The notes beneath the pieces are model-generated. The model saw nothing but the letters and a program-made list of their open reading frames with translations. It was not told the origin of the DNA and did not search any database. Below are positions 11,320 to 22,165 of a stretch of DNA of 64,000 bases, piece by piece (position 1 is the first letter of the stretch; the number at the start of each line of letters is the position of its first letter). The stretch is taken from assembly GCF_963082655.1 (NCBI RefSeq), contig NC_081555.1, forward strand, positions 175,559,896-175,623,895. The letters run 5' to 3'. The translations under genes were made by a program, and so were the position numbers. The stretch is from Stomoxys calcitrans (Eukaryota; Arthropoda; Insecta; Diptera; Muscidae).

Positions 11320-11397
11320 ATTACCACCAAAAGCATTCTCTGATATATAAAGGATGTACACCGCTCAGTTAGAATGAGTTCAGCGTAGCCAAAACCC

Positions 11398-11560
11398 GGT
11401 TGAAGAACAAGAAAGTAGCAGTATTCGATGGATTGCCAGCTAATAGAAATATTGGGGACCGGAGGCGACATGGTGGTGAGGCATATGCATCCGCTCGTCT
11501 GCGCAATGTGGCAATGTGGCTCGTCTATGCAAGATAAGAGTCTAGTCTGTATGTGTCAAC
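11398..11560 (+). pseudogene. Non-LTR retrotransposon RT fragment (5' part)
   Basis: Reads in broken frames as GLPAN and GGDMVVRHMHPLVCAMW. This matches a short N-terminal RT block (GLPAELFK, GGDTLVRHMHQLI) seen again at 12240. Too short and broken for precise classification. Confidence 0.5.
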
Positions 11561-11724
11561 TACAGAGGAGTCCTTTTCAAGTCAATGGGAGAGTGGATAG
11601 AAGATGGAAAATAGGAGCAGATCATACAATCGCAGAATAATGAAGGTGGTAATAGGAAATCTGGTTAGATTGAAAGTGATTTTGGATCGATTATCTGAAA
11701 CGACACCAGAGCTCGAGTAAGAGG

Positions 11725-11865
11725 TACTGCTGTCAGCGGAATTCTGTTTTTGCCATCTGGAAGTTCATGCTACTCGGATGGATCAAACCTAGAGGGAGGA
11801 CAGAGTGAGCCTTGGGGTCTACATAGAGGATCCAGTGACTGAAGTCTGATGCCTAAGCATAATAA
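11725..11865 (+). pseudogene. RNase H fragment of a non-LTR retrotransposon
   Basis: In shifting frames it reads YSDGSN then RVSLGVYIEDPVTEV. This resembles the beginning of the RNase H domain of LOA/R1-like elements (DGS, then GVYIE). Frameshifts are present. Confidence 0.45.
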
Positions 11866-11924
11866 GGTCCTGGGGATGGAATGCGTTTTTTCTTAATTTT
11901 TTGACTTTAATCGTTATTTTCTCG

Positions 11925-12165
11925 GGAGTCGGATTGTCTCGTGTCTCGGGAGTCGTGAACGTCATGAGCATCTCCTGAGTATCTCATGAGTCATGAGCAT
12001 CTCCTGAGTCGTGAGAGCATCGCTTGAGAGTCGCGTGAGTCGTGAGTGGTGAGTGGTTATTTCTCTCATTAGTTATGATTAATGTCGTGAGCATGACTGC
12101 AATCACTCACAAATTGCGTAACTCATGAGTGACACGATAACTCACGTACACACTTCCACCGCAGA
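11925..12165 (-). mobile_element. Decayed hAT-type MITE fragment rich in CGTGAGTCGTGA
   Basis: Many copies of GTGAGTCGTGAG-like motifs. The right end, read on the minus strand (TGGAAGTGTGTACGTGAG), aligns with the left terminus of the better preserved 724-bp element at 34843. The left end is not recognisable. Confidence 0.55.
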
Positions 12166-12239
12166 TCCAATTCCTGATGTTGGTAAATAATGTTTAATCA
12201 GAATGGGGTTCAAGTAGCAGTGATCCGACAGAAAAACAA

Positions 12240-12605
12240 CAACAACAGCAGGAGCCGATGGGTTACCAGCTGAACTATATAAGACCAAAGGCGATACGCT
12301 GGTAAGGGGTATACATCACCTCGTCCGCGCGATCAGGCTGAAAGAGCGCATACCCCATGATTGGAATCTCAGAAAAATATGACCTGTACACCAAAAAGAA
12401 GACAAAATTGTATATGCCACCCACAGAGGAATGGGGACATCGCATACAGGATATTCTCCAACGTACTGTGTGAAAGATTAAAAAATAAAGTCAAAGAGAT
12501 AATCAATGCAGCTCTAGACCTGGTTAATCCACCATTGATCAGATATTCACTCTGCACCAAATCCTAAAAAAGACCTCTTTATCGACTACAAAGCCGGTTT
12601 GAAAA
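12240..12605 (+). pseudogene. Non-LTR retrotransposon RT remnant
   Basis: Broken frames read ADGLPAELYKTKGDTLVRGI, IRLKERIPHDWN, FSNVLCERLKNKVK and FIDYKAGLKS. This is the order GLPAE, DWN, VLCERLK and FVDYKAAFDS found in RT domains 0-3 of a widespread insect non-LTR group. The Asp of RT motif A is kept in FIDYKA. Many indels are present. The same family supplies the C-terminal pieces at 22.7, 25.8 and 60.5 kb. Confidence 0.7.
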
Positions 12606-13904
12606 GTTACTGCACAGATTGTTTGATCATCGGATCCTAGGACATCCGAATAATATTTACAACAACAATCATCTAAATAAGTAAATGTTTGCACTGCTTA
12701 CTTAAACGGGTTTTATAGTTATTTCGTCATTTACATGCCAAATCCTTTTTTTGCATGTTTTACCATACAAAAAAATTCAATTTTCGCTGGATTTATTTTT
12801 AAGTCTCAAATAAATCCGATTTCATGGCTGAATAATCGATAAAAGTATCAAAAAAAAGCAACTGTTGTCAAGAATGCTGTATGGATGAGTGTGATATGCA
12901 TGTACGCTTGTGTATGTCACTTACATTACCTCAAACGTAGTGTAAACTGTCTGGAGTTGTTTTGGAATTTCGAGATGTTTTAATTTGCAATGTAAATGTA
13001 TTTCAAATACTTCTATTTTGAAAGGTGTATTGAAACTTAAGTCTATGATTGTATAAAATGCAAAATGAAACTATGGGGAAAAGATTTGCACTTTCCCAAG
13101 ATATGACGCAGATCTTTATCTCCCCCATTGACACACAAGAGTCTCATCAAAACATTCCCAAATTTCCAAAAAGACTTTCAATGCGTTGTTTGACACCTCA
13201 TTCGTTTATCTTAGACAAATGGTAAAACAGAACAGGCCAACAAGCAAACCACAACAAAAAAAATTAGAAACCCATTAAAAAAGCCTCCATTGATTTCCAA
13301 AACAAAAACAACCCAAAAACGTTTAAACGCAACACATTAAGTGGTAAATTTCTAATTTATGATCGATTTTGACTAATCGTCCTCCTCAAGCCAAAATACA
13401 TTTTAAATGGGCATAGACTTGAAATCTTCAAATGGAAATGCCAAAAAAAAAAACAAAGTTAGTGGGAGGAAGAGTTAACATGTGCCATACGATACGATGC
13501 GTTGTTATACACATCCCCTACATACTGTGAGTGATTTTTAACCAAATATCGAACAGCATGTGGTTGGCATCACTTCAACATATTCAATGGCCCTGGTTTT
13601 ACTTACACAAATGGTGGTGTTTTGGTTTTATTCTCTTTTTCTTGAGAAAACAAGATCATTAAATAGCAACATACCTGAAATGAAAAAAGTAAAGAAGATT
13701 TTTTTATAACTATGGACATTTTTTATAAAGGAAATATTAAAAAAAGTCTTAAATTGGAAAGGTGTTTAAGTAACCTGATGTCACTTGATGTCTGTTATAG
13801 TTTTGTTAAGTATTTCAATAAATTGAAGAAAATTATGACGATTTTACAGCATTCCACTGGGTTGGGAAAAATGCAAAAAGACGTTCAGAGCAAAGCTGTT
13901 TCGG
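12606..13904. other. Unique AT-rich sequence, no gene recognised
   Basis: AT-rich with A-runs. No supported coding frame, RNA gene or transposon end was recognised. Confidence 0.5.
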
Positions 13905-14003
13905 GTAAACGACTCGTTTAACCTTTATAATGCACTGAAAACGACTCGTTTTGCCTTTAAAAATTATAAGGGCAAAACGTCTCGATTGCCACAAAAACGA
14001 TCC
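13905..14003. repeat. Hairpin with repeated ACGACTCGTTT motif
   Basis: ACGACTCGTTTAACCTTTA is repeated as ACGACTCGTTTTGCCTTTA. The latter faces GGGCAAAACGTCTCG to make a stem with CGTTTTGCC and GGCAAAACG arms around 14 bases. Origin unknown. Confidence 0.6.
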
Positions 14004-14058
14004 ATTACACTGTTCTAGCATGTTTTGAACGCTCCGGTAACTAATTTGATAGGTTATC

Positions 14059-14218
14059 AGTACGGGGATCCTGAGGACGACTGCCACAATAGGCCTTGAT
14101 TTGCTGTTACAATACAAAAACTGTAGTACCCGAATGTTAGTACGGGGATCCTGAAGACGACTGCCACAATAGACTTTGATTTGCTGTTACAATACAAAAA
14201 CTGTGGTACCCCATGTCG
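14059..14218. repeat. Tandem duplication, 80-bp unit
   Basis: Two adjacent copies starting AGTACGGGGATCCTGA (14059 and 14139), both continuing through GACTGCCACAATAG and AATACAAAAACTGT. They differ at only a few bases, so the duplication is fairly recent. Confidence 0.85.
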
Positions 14219-14399
14219 AAAATTATCCATGTGAGACTTTACAAAATTCGTCACTAAAACTTTATGTAATCTATTCTTATATTTAAACCTTATTGCAACT
14301 TGGAAAATAGAACAGCGCGCGATAAATAACGGCACGTAAAGTTCTCTTATGTCAAGGAAAGGTCGGTTGAGACTGCCCTGCACGAGGTTGTGCATAAAA

Positions 14400-15420
14400 T
14401 AAAAGAATCCTTCAATGCCACGATGTACACACCGGCGTTATACATTGACATCGAGGGGGCTTTTAACAATGTGCGGACCGACACACTGATCCAATCCTTA
14501 GACCTTTAACGGGTGGACCGGTTCCTTAAAGGCTGGATAAACCATATGCTAAGGAACAGGTGAAAAAATTGTGGGTCAAATCGCATAAATATACGAGAGA
14601 AAATAACACAAAGCACGCCACAAGGGGGCATTTTATCGCCACTCCTATGGGTGACCACCCTAGCGCAGAGGTTAGCATGTCCGCCTATGACGCTGAACGC
14701 CCGGGTTCGAATCCTGGCAAGACCATCAGAAAACATTTTCAGCGGTGGCTTTCCCTTCCTCATGCTGACAATATTTGTGAGATAATATGTAACTTCTTTC
14801 CGAAGAGGTGTCGCACTGCGGCACGCCCTTCGGTCTCGGCTATAAAAAGGAGGCCCTTTGTCATTGAGCTTAAATTGAATCGGACTGCACTCATTGATAG
14901 GTGAGAAGTTTGCCCCTGTTCCTCAGTGGAATGTTCATGGGCAAAATTTGCCAAAAAAAATTGCAATGGGTGACCACCATAAATAACCTATTATGAATGC
15001 TGACTGAGGAGGGATTTGAACCCGTCCGCTACGCAGACTATGTTATAATATTTCGTAGGGGATCCGAATCAGGTATGCAGAAGGGCCGAAAGGATCTTCC
15101 AGATGACCTAGACCTAGGGGTATCAATGTTAACCCAGAGAAAACTGGAATCTGCCTGTGCATGAGAAACGAAGGTAGACCAATTTGATGAACCACGTTTC
15201 CTCAATAGAACTATTTCGATATCTGATTAGGTTAAATACCCTGGATCTTGGACAGGAAACTGTGACACTTCAATCACTTCCAGGAGCATACCGAGAAGTC
15301 TCACAGAAGTTGAGCACTATGTAGACGGGCCGTAGGCTCGAAATGGACCAATAATTACATACGCCTCATTAGTTTGGTAGACTGCTATTGGGAAAAAGTG
15401 TAACATAAGGACCATACAAC
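14400..15420 (+). pseudogene. LOA/R1-like RT remnant split by a SINE
   Basis: Left part reads ALYIDIEGAFNNVRTDTLIQ, RT motif A of LOA/R1-like elements with the catalytic Asp in IDIEGAF, then INHMLRNR. After a SINE at 14660-14965 the RT continues WVTTINNLLMN and VRYADYVIIF, the YADD box with Tyr instead of the second Asp, the same change as in the 7.1 kb copy. Further weak homology runs to about 15420 (VKYPGSWTGN). Frameshifts and stops make it a dead copy. Confidence 0.75.
14660..14965 (+). mobile_element. Full-length tRNA-derived SINE with 13-bp TSD
   Basis: Box A-like TAGCGCAGAGG at 14661, box B GGTTCGAATCC at 14703, a non-tRNA body with GTCGCACTGCGGCACGCC and CTATAAAAAGGAGGCCC, and the tail GTTCATGGGCAAAATTTG followed by an A-run. 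It is flanked by ATGGGTGACCACC at 14647-14659 and again at 14966-14978, a perfect target-site duplication, and it splits an RT reading frame. Length about 306 bp. Both pol III promoter boxes are intact, so this is a good reference copy. Confidence 0.93.
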
Positions 15421-15542
15421 AGGTTTAGAAAAACGACCGACAGACTATCAGCGCAAGGGTTGCCTTGCACGTTTTTAGGGATTTAAGCTTTATGATCTCG
15501 AATTCAGTATTACTTACGCTCTTCGTTATTGAACATAGAATG

Positions 15543-15795
15543 TTAAAAAGAGAATGACCTTTAATTTGATTTATGACACGGGCAAATAGCTTTAGCCATT
15601 TCAGAGATATGGGTCGCCGAAGTCCCCAAAGTCGCCAAATAGCCAAAAAATTGAGATTTTCAAAAATTGAGATTTAAAAAGAGAATGACCTTTAATTTGA
15701 TTTATGACACGGGCAATAGCTTTAGCCATTTCAGAGATATGGGTCGCCGAAGTCCCCAAAGTCGCCAAATAGCCAAAAAATCGAGATTTTCAAAA
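15543..15795. repeat. Tandem duplication, 131-bp unit
   Basis: Two copies of a segment containing GAGAATGACCTTTAATTTG (15550 and 15681), GGGTCGCCGAAGTCCCC and GTCGCCAAATAGCC. They are nearly identical with one A indel. Origin unknown; possibly part of a larger dispersed repeat. Confidence 0.88.
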
Positions 15796-16204
15796 CTTTG
15801 AGGCCCCTGCACGCGGTAACATCTTTGCAATTGTGCTTAGATTTTGGAAATCTTAAAATCTAACAATATGAAACAAAACAAGGGCGCCTGCCGCCAAAAA
15901 AAAATCAACGTCGATTTTTTCCCTTTGAGATAAAACCACCCTAATGTCCATATTGCCATGGTGTCCAATATCCGCACCCTCTTCTCAACCTAGCCCAACC
16001 TAAGCAGCGCGGAATTCCTGATTTAGAATTTATTTTTCGAGGTTACTTTTAGTATTTAGAGTAATTACTGGTATAGGTATATGTCTATAGAGGCATGGGG
16101 CGGATTAAAATCCGCACTCTCTTTTCCATCCCAACTTAAGTTCTCCTAGAAAGAGTCCTATATATACCTCACGTATAAAAAAATTTTTAACATTATTGTC
16201 TGTT
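15796..16204. other. Unassigned sequence next to family A repeat
   Basis: Contains GGGCGCCTGCCGCC and repeated references to ATCCGCACCCTCTT and ATCCGCACTCTCTT about 120 bp apart. Looks like repetitive debris, but no family was identified. Confidence 0.4.
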
Positions 16205-16798
16205 TGTGGAAACTAAGCTAACTTTAGGAGTAGCACTAGGCGCTTAAAATTTTGCACAAATACTTTCTATTAGTGTAGGCCGGTTGGGATTGTAATTGAG
16301 CCATATCGGTCCATACTCCATTGCTCCCATATAAACGCAACTCCCGATTATACTTTTTTCGCCTCTACAGAGCGCAATTCTTATCCAATTTGGCTGAAAT
16401 TTTGTACAATGACGTTTTCTATGACTTTCAACAGATGTGCTAAGTATGGTCTGAACCGGTCCAAAACCTGATATAGCTCCCATATAAACCGATTTCCCGA
16501 TTATATATCTTGACCCTCTAGAGGGCGTAATTCTTATCCGATTTGGCTGAAATTTTGCACAGTGACTTTCTCCATAACCTTAAGCATGCGTGTCGTATAT
16601 GGTCTGAATCGGTTCAAAACCTGATATAGCTCCCATATAAATCTCCCGATTTCACTTTTTAAGCCCCTATAGGGCGCAATTCTTGTCCGATTTGGCTGAA
16701 ATACACAATGGCATCTGCTTTGGTCTCCACCATCTAAGCCAAGTATGGCTTGAATCGGTTCTTATCCATTACGCTTTGCCTGCCTATAAATGAAACTT
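16205..16798 (-). repeat. Family A repeat element, truncated, minus orientation
   Basis: About five tandem units of roughly 105 bp, each with ATATAGCTCCCATATAAACC, a central CTAGAGGGCGCAATTCTTAT and GATTTGGCTGAAATTTTG. The left edge (ACTTTAGGAGTAGC, then AATTTTGCACAAATAC) is the complement of the distal end of the copy at 33440-34478. No coding capacity. It abuts a family B element at 16799. Confidence 0.85.
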
Positions 16799-17626
16799 AA
16801 ACCAGTAAGGAACGGCAAAAGTCGGGCGGTGCCGACTGTAAAATACCCTACACCTACCCTATACGTACAATGTGGGACCTTTATACAATTCTGAACCATT
16901 TTTGATGGACCTCGGCGAGCAAATATGTTCAAACTATAAAAACTGAGGTTGACAAATGACAACATTATAGCAATTACCCAAAATCTGACGACGAACCGTC
17001 AATAAAATGGTCATTTGTTGACCGATTCTCTTGAAATTTGGTAGGAAGGATTTCCTTATGATCCTCAATTTTACTGATGAATTTTATAGAAATCGGTTCA
17101 GATTTAGATATAGCTCCCATATATATGTTCGTCCGATTTGCAGTAATACAGCAATAAAATGGTCATTAGTTAACCGAATCTCTCGAAATTTTGCAGGAAG
17201 GATTTTTTCATGACTATTACTGGTGAATTTCATAGAAATCTGTTTAGATTTAGGTATAGCTCACAGAAATATATATCGCCTGATTTTCACTCCTAGACCC
17301 ACTGCAAGCGCATTTATTGACCAATCCTCCCAAAATTTTGTACAACGCTTTCCTCGACGAATTCCACAATATCCATAAAGTTTGATCGAAATCGGTTCAG
17401 ATTTAGATATAGCTCCCGTCATTTGTCAACCGTAGTTATTATATTTTGTACATATTTGCTTTGCTCGAATTTTGATACAGTAATTTTAATAACCTATCTG
17501 AATACATCAGCCAAGGTCTATCAAAATTGGTTCAGAATTAGATATAGTCCTACTTTTGTATTTAAAGGGTAGGTGTAGGGTATTATAAAGTCGGCATCGC
17601 CCGACTTTTGCCTCTCCTTATTGGTT
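16799..17626. mobile_element. Family B element with long terminal inverted repeats
   Basis: The left end AACCAGTAAGGAACGGCAAA continues through GTCGGGCGGTGCCGACTG to TAATACCCTACACC-like sequence. The right end is its inverted counterpart (GGTGTAGGGTATTATAAAG, TCGGCATCGCCCGACTTTTG, CTTATTGGTT), giving roughly 60-bp terminal inverted repeats. The interior holds about 100-bp units with CATTTATTGACCAATC and GATTTAGATATAGCTCCCAT. No open reading frame supports autonomy, so it is a non-autonomous element of unknown superfamily. Confidence 0.82.
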
Positions 17627-18737
17627 TTATTTAATATTTACCCTTTAGCTTCGAGTCCATAATTTTAGTTTTTAAATGATTTTTAATATTTTTCATATAT
17701 CTTCGCACATACTTCACTATGTCATGGCTCAGGTCTGCGTGCTTAAAACAAGTGAATTTATTATCTATTGAATGGCAAATATTCAATATTGGCTTACATC
17801 ATCATAGTCATCATCAAGCCAAACACTCACAGGATCAGTTGTTTTTGTTTTTATCGCAAAGTCCATTGAATATTCAGGACAAAGATAACAATTTTTTTCC
17901 ACTAATTGGTCACGTAACCCAATTATATGTAAACATTTATTCACAACAACATCACAGAAGAAGAAAACAAAAAAAAAGAACAGTAAAACAGATTAAAATC
18001 ATTTATTTATTTTTTATAACAAAAACAACACAGCAAAAAAATAGAATGAAACAAAAACTCGCAACAGGATTAAACACTCCTTGTTGGGCGATAAAAGCAT
18101 GCGGAGACGAGACGTTTGACCTCTTTGCCCCCATTGAACAATTTCCACACTAGGCCATCCTTTGAACCTTTTACAAAAGCTTTTAGTAAAGGTTTCTCTA
18201 GCAGCAGCAACAGCAACAGCAATAATAAAACCAACAACAACTACACAATTGCCAACCAAAAACACTTAATGGATTATAGGACGAAACCTGTGAACCAGCG
18301 AACGAACACTACATCAATCAGGAAAAGTTTTTTTTTTTTGTTTTATTGTCAATGGTTCTTTTTGTTGTTGATATTGTCCTATTTGAAATTAAATTAAAAA
18401 GTTTTTAAGCTGTTGTTGTGTTTTCCTTTTTTTTTGTGTATCTATTGACGCCTTTTTGGCCCATAAACACTGCAGTAAAACAAAGGAAAGTGATTTTAAA
18501 AAATTCTTTTTTTGCCTGACCAACTCAAAAATGGATATCGAAATGGGGAAAAAGTAAACCATTTTTTTATTGAGACCATTGGACGTACAGATTTTATACA
18601 TCAAAAAATCCTTTTATACTTTTGGTGGTATCTGAAGTGAAGCATAGATATCATCGGTCGTATATCAAAAGTTAAGGATATGACCATGAAATATTCGCTG
18701 CAGAAAAAATTTTATTCCCAAAACTCAAAGTGTTGAG
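17627..18737. other. Unique sequence, no gene recognised
   Basis: A 144-codon frame (17719-18153) and CAG/CAA-rich DNA near 18200 look at most like intronic or intergenic host sequence. No splice pair or conserved domain was found. Confidence 0.45.
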
Positions 18738-19860
18738 TTTGTATACCCTACACCACTAGTGTGGTATAGGGTATTATAATTTAAATCATTTATTGAAAAC
18801 TTCCAGATGGAAGAGAGCTACATACATTGATAAGTATGTCGATCGACCCAGAATCAGTTTCTGGTTCGATCCGTCCGTATGTCTATCCGTTTATCTGCCT
18901 ATCTGTCCATTCTTATTTGTAAACAAATTACAGATCGCAGTTTTCATCCGATCGTCTTCAAATTTGGCACAGGCATCTATTTGGACTAGAGACGAAGCCT
19001 ACTGAAATTAGGCGAAATTTTGCACTGGGGATTTCCCTATGACTCTTGACATTACTGGTGAATTTCGAAATTGGTTTAGATTAAGATATGCAAATTGCAA
19101 ATTTTTGCAAATTTTGTCCATTCCAACATTCCACTAAGGAACAGGGGCAAACTTCTCAAATATCATTGAGTGCATTCCGATTCAAGTTAAGGGGACTCCT
19201 TTTTACAGTCAAGACCGAACGGCGTGCCGCAGTGCCACATCTCTTTGGAGAGAAGTTTACATGGCATAGTACCTCACAACTGTTGCCAGCATTAGGAGGC
19301 AAAAACCACTGCTGTATATTTTTTTCTTGTGGTCTCGCTAGGATTCGAACCCATGCGTTAAGCTTCATAGATAGACATGTTTGCCTCTGCGCTACGGTGG
19401 CCTCCTAAGATATAGCTGCCATATTAATGTATCTCCCGATTTACACTTGTAGAGTCTATTGATAAATACCAATATTCTCAAAATTTTGCAAAATGCTTCC
19501 TTTTCAGCTCCCAGAATATCTCGGGATTTTGGCCGGAATCGTTTTAGATTTGGATATAGCTCTCATTTGGACTAATATTGCAATAACGTGGTCACTTGTT
19601 AACCGATTCTCTGGAAATTTGACTGAAATGACTTCCTTATACTTCCCGGTTTCGAATCATAAAAATCAGTTCAATTTTAGATTTATCTCTCATTAATTTC
19701 TATCACAAACTTTTAACTTTAAGATCCTTGTCAGCGTATTTCTTTACAGACTTTCTCAAAATTTTGCACAGTGTCTTCTTTATGAATTTAAGCTTGAATG
19801 CCCAATGTTGTATAGAGTATCAAAAGGTCGGCTTTGCCCGACTTTAGTCCATTCTTACTT
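18738..19860. mobile_element. Family B element containing a SINE
   Basis: The left end has a near-perfect palindrome ATACCCTACACCAC, TA, GTGTGGTATAGGGTAT. The right end reads GGTCGGCTTTGCCCGACTTT followed by TTCTTACTTG, the same end type as the element at 17600. Between them are internal units with TTCATCCGATCGTCTTCAAA and ATATAGCT motifs. A SINE (19090-19405) interrupts it with a TAAGATAT target duplication. No coding capacity. Confidence 0.75.
19090..19405 (-). mobile_element. tRNA-derived SINE nested in family B element
   Basis: Complete minus-strand copy: head GGAGGCCACCGTAGCGCAGA at the right with box B-like GGTTCGAATCC, tail AATGTTGGAATGGAC at the left. Target duplication TAAGATAT at 19082-19089 and 19406-19413. 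Host-repeat sequence (AGATATAGCTGCCAT) resumes after it, so it inserted into an existing family B copy. Confidence 0.92.
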
Positions 19861-20425
19861 GTTTTCATTGTTTGTTTCGTAAAGATTCAAAAACGACTGA
19901 ACAGATTTTCCTGAAATTAGCATAACATAGAGTTTAGTGCCAAGGGTACTTCAATCCGCTGTACCAATTGTAACGAAATTTTGTTTGCAATCTTACCACA
20001 ATCGAAAAACCACAAATTTTTAAAAATTTTGCTCAAGGGGGAACGCCCCACACAAAGCGGGCATGTTTACCAATAGCGACAATATGGGTATCACGTGAAA
20101 AGTATTCGGGAGAAGAGTAGGAATCTGATGTAAAAATATGGCATCAACATGCTGGGGTTCCTTATCTACTCTTCGGCGCTCCTAAGCGTTTAACATTTTT
20201 TTTCTTACTTTGATTTGTATTTGTTTTGGGGTCATTTTTCGTAATGAAAAACCACTCCGAATTTGGGTTCAATTTCTTTTTTAATTTGGGGCGTATTTGT
20301 TTGGGGCCAACGGTCATAGCACTGTATCAGTCGCTTGTAAAGGATGACTTTTTAAGAGCTATAGGTAAGTTTTTCAAAAAGCACATAAAATTCGGAAAAA
20401 TTGAGGGAAAAAATGTTTGATATCA
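19861..20425. other. Probable dispersed repeat, family not identified
   Basis: Contains AACGCCCCACACAAAGCGGG and CAATATGGGTATCACGTG, a pattern that reads like a conserved repeat core. There is only one copy in this window, so the repeat status is inference. Confidence 0.35.
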
Positions 20426-20560
20426 TCTCACGATAGCGCTCATCATACACAATTACGTTACAATTCGCATCGCATTGAAGAAGCTCTTGCATGCTTCTGG
20501 CTGATCTTCACTCCAAAATCGACAATTCTGCATATTTACGTAGCCTTATTTGGGATTGAA
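20426..20560 (-). pseudogene. Fragment of DD41D mariner transposase
   Basis: On the minus strand it matches the segment ending ERYREI with the sequence ATCATCTCACGATAGCGCTC (plus strand) and TGGCTGATCTTCACTCCAAA, both also present in the longer remnant at 45.9-46.1 kb. Only about 130 bp survive. Confidence 0.65.
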
Positions 20561-20800
20561 CTTTTTGGAGAGATTCTTCACTATTCTACTTAAAGAACAT
20601 GTTTCTGAGCGTCCTCCTAGTCGGAAAGTCGGAAAGGGATACCATGGGTGGCAAGCCTTTGAATGTATAGGACTGTCGAAAAGGGCTTGCAAACGTAAAA
20701 ATGTGGGCTTGTAGTCGTCAAAAGTGTTAAACTTTCTCTATTTGAGTATTTTCCAGAAATTTATGAAGTATCTAGTCTATGGTTAGGCGGTATGGAATAG

Positions 20801-21248
20801 GGCCCCAATACAATAAAGCTCCAAACTGGAAACGAAATAAAAATCCAAATGGAGCTTTATTTCATAATCAAATTAGACCCCGAAAGTAAACAATGAAATA
20901 AGGCCGCAAGGAAATGAAAAAACTCCCAACACTATAATGGAATAAAACCCCAAAGAAATAAGGTCCCAATTCTAAATTGAAATAATGCCCCAAAATATTT
21001 CCGAAAAATATTTCGAAAAGTGCTGTTTTTTCCGTTAAATGTTTGTAAAATGAAATGAACTCCCAAAAATCAGTTTTTAAGCCATGTTTCATTTTTAAAT
21101 TTGGAGTCTTATTTCATATGAAATTAAGTCCCAGTTTTTAAAATGAAATAAAGCCCCAAAAACGATATAAAATCCCAATTATCGTTGGTTTGTATAAAAG
21201 TTATGAGCCTTATTTCATTTTCTGTTTGTGCTTTATTGCATTGAGGCC
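20801..21248. mobile_element. Foldback-type element with GAAATAAGGCCCCAA repeats
   Basis: Terminal inverted repeats GGCCCCAATACAATAAAGC (20801-20819) and the complement of GCTTTATTGCATTGAGGCC (21230-21248) match at 17 of 19 positions. The interior is packed with short GAAATAAGGCCCCAA-like words in one orientation on the left and the complement toward the right. 448 bp with no ORF. Superfamily unknown. Confidence 0.72.
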
Positions 21249-21610
21249 TCGGAACTTTATTGTAGGCGAAAGAAGGATGATCTACTCCTGTGTTCTATTT
21301 TGGTCTGAATATAGAATTGGGGAGATTGCATACGAGCTGATACATACGCCTCTTCAGCAAGACCCCTCTGGCCATAAATAGATCTGCTTGGAAACCCATC
21401 TGCTTAGCAGGGTAACTGCTATGCTGAATAGGGTGGGACAATTTATAGTGGTTATCACCGATTATTTTGATAATTATGATTTGGAATTTAGCCCCATGGT
21501 GTGAAATTGGACCATAAAGGAAGATTTGGCAGCCCCAAAGAAGTTTTCTAAACACCATGGTGACTAACTTTAGGGGCCTGCTAACAGGCGCCCGCACAAC
21601 CTAGGGCAAG
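21249..21610. other. Unassigned sequence
   Basis: Overlapping open frames on both strands of 60-100 codons without recognisable motifs. Nothing else was seen. Confidence 0.4.
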
Positions 21611-22100
21611 GTGGAGGTCATAACAGAACACTATGTGCAAAATTTCAGCCAAATTGGACAAAATTTGCAGCTCCCAGGGGCTCAAAAAGTCAAATCGGGA
21701 GATCGGTTTACATGGGAGCCATATCAGGTTATAGACCAATTTGGACCGTACTTGGTACAGTTGTTAGAAGTTATAACAGAATACTATGTGCAAATCTTTA
21801 GCTAAATAGGACAAAAATTGCGGCTTTTAAGGTCTCAAGAAGTCAAATCGGGAGATCGGTTTATATGGGCCATATCTAAATCTAAACCGATATAGTCCAT
21901 TTGCAATACCCAACGATCTACATCGATATTAAGTATCTGTGCAAAATTTCATGGGGCTAGCTTTACGCGTTCGACCTCTATCGTGATTTCGACAGTCGGA
22001 CGGACATGGCTAGATCGACTCAGAACGTCGCGACGATCAAGAATATATATACTTTATAGGATCTTAGGTCAATATATCGGGGGTTAAAAAATATGGTACA
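21611..22100 (+). repeat. Family A repeat element, distal part
   Basis: Units with CAAAATTTCAGCCAAATTGG and CGGGAGATCGGTTTACATGG, then the distal end ACGGACATGGCTAGATCGAC and AATATATATACTTTATAGG. The proximal TATACCCTCCACC end is missing, so this is a truncated copy. Confidence 0.82.
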
Positions 22101-22165
22101 TTTAGGAATATTTGTTGTTTTTCTGATAACATTTGTATGTTGGTGCACTTTTGTCAACCAATGTA

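Noticed and set aside
14661..14715. Functional tRNA gene
   Set aside because: A and B boxes are present, but no acceptor stem closes and the sequence continues into a repeated body; it is a SINE head.
17719..18153. 144-codon frame in unique sequence
   Set aside because: Lys/Gln-rich composition reflects AT-rich DNA; no motif or splice site that defines an exon.
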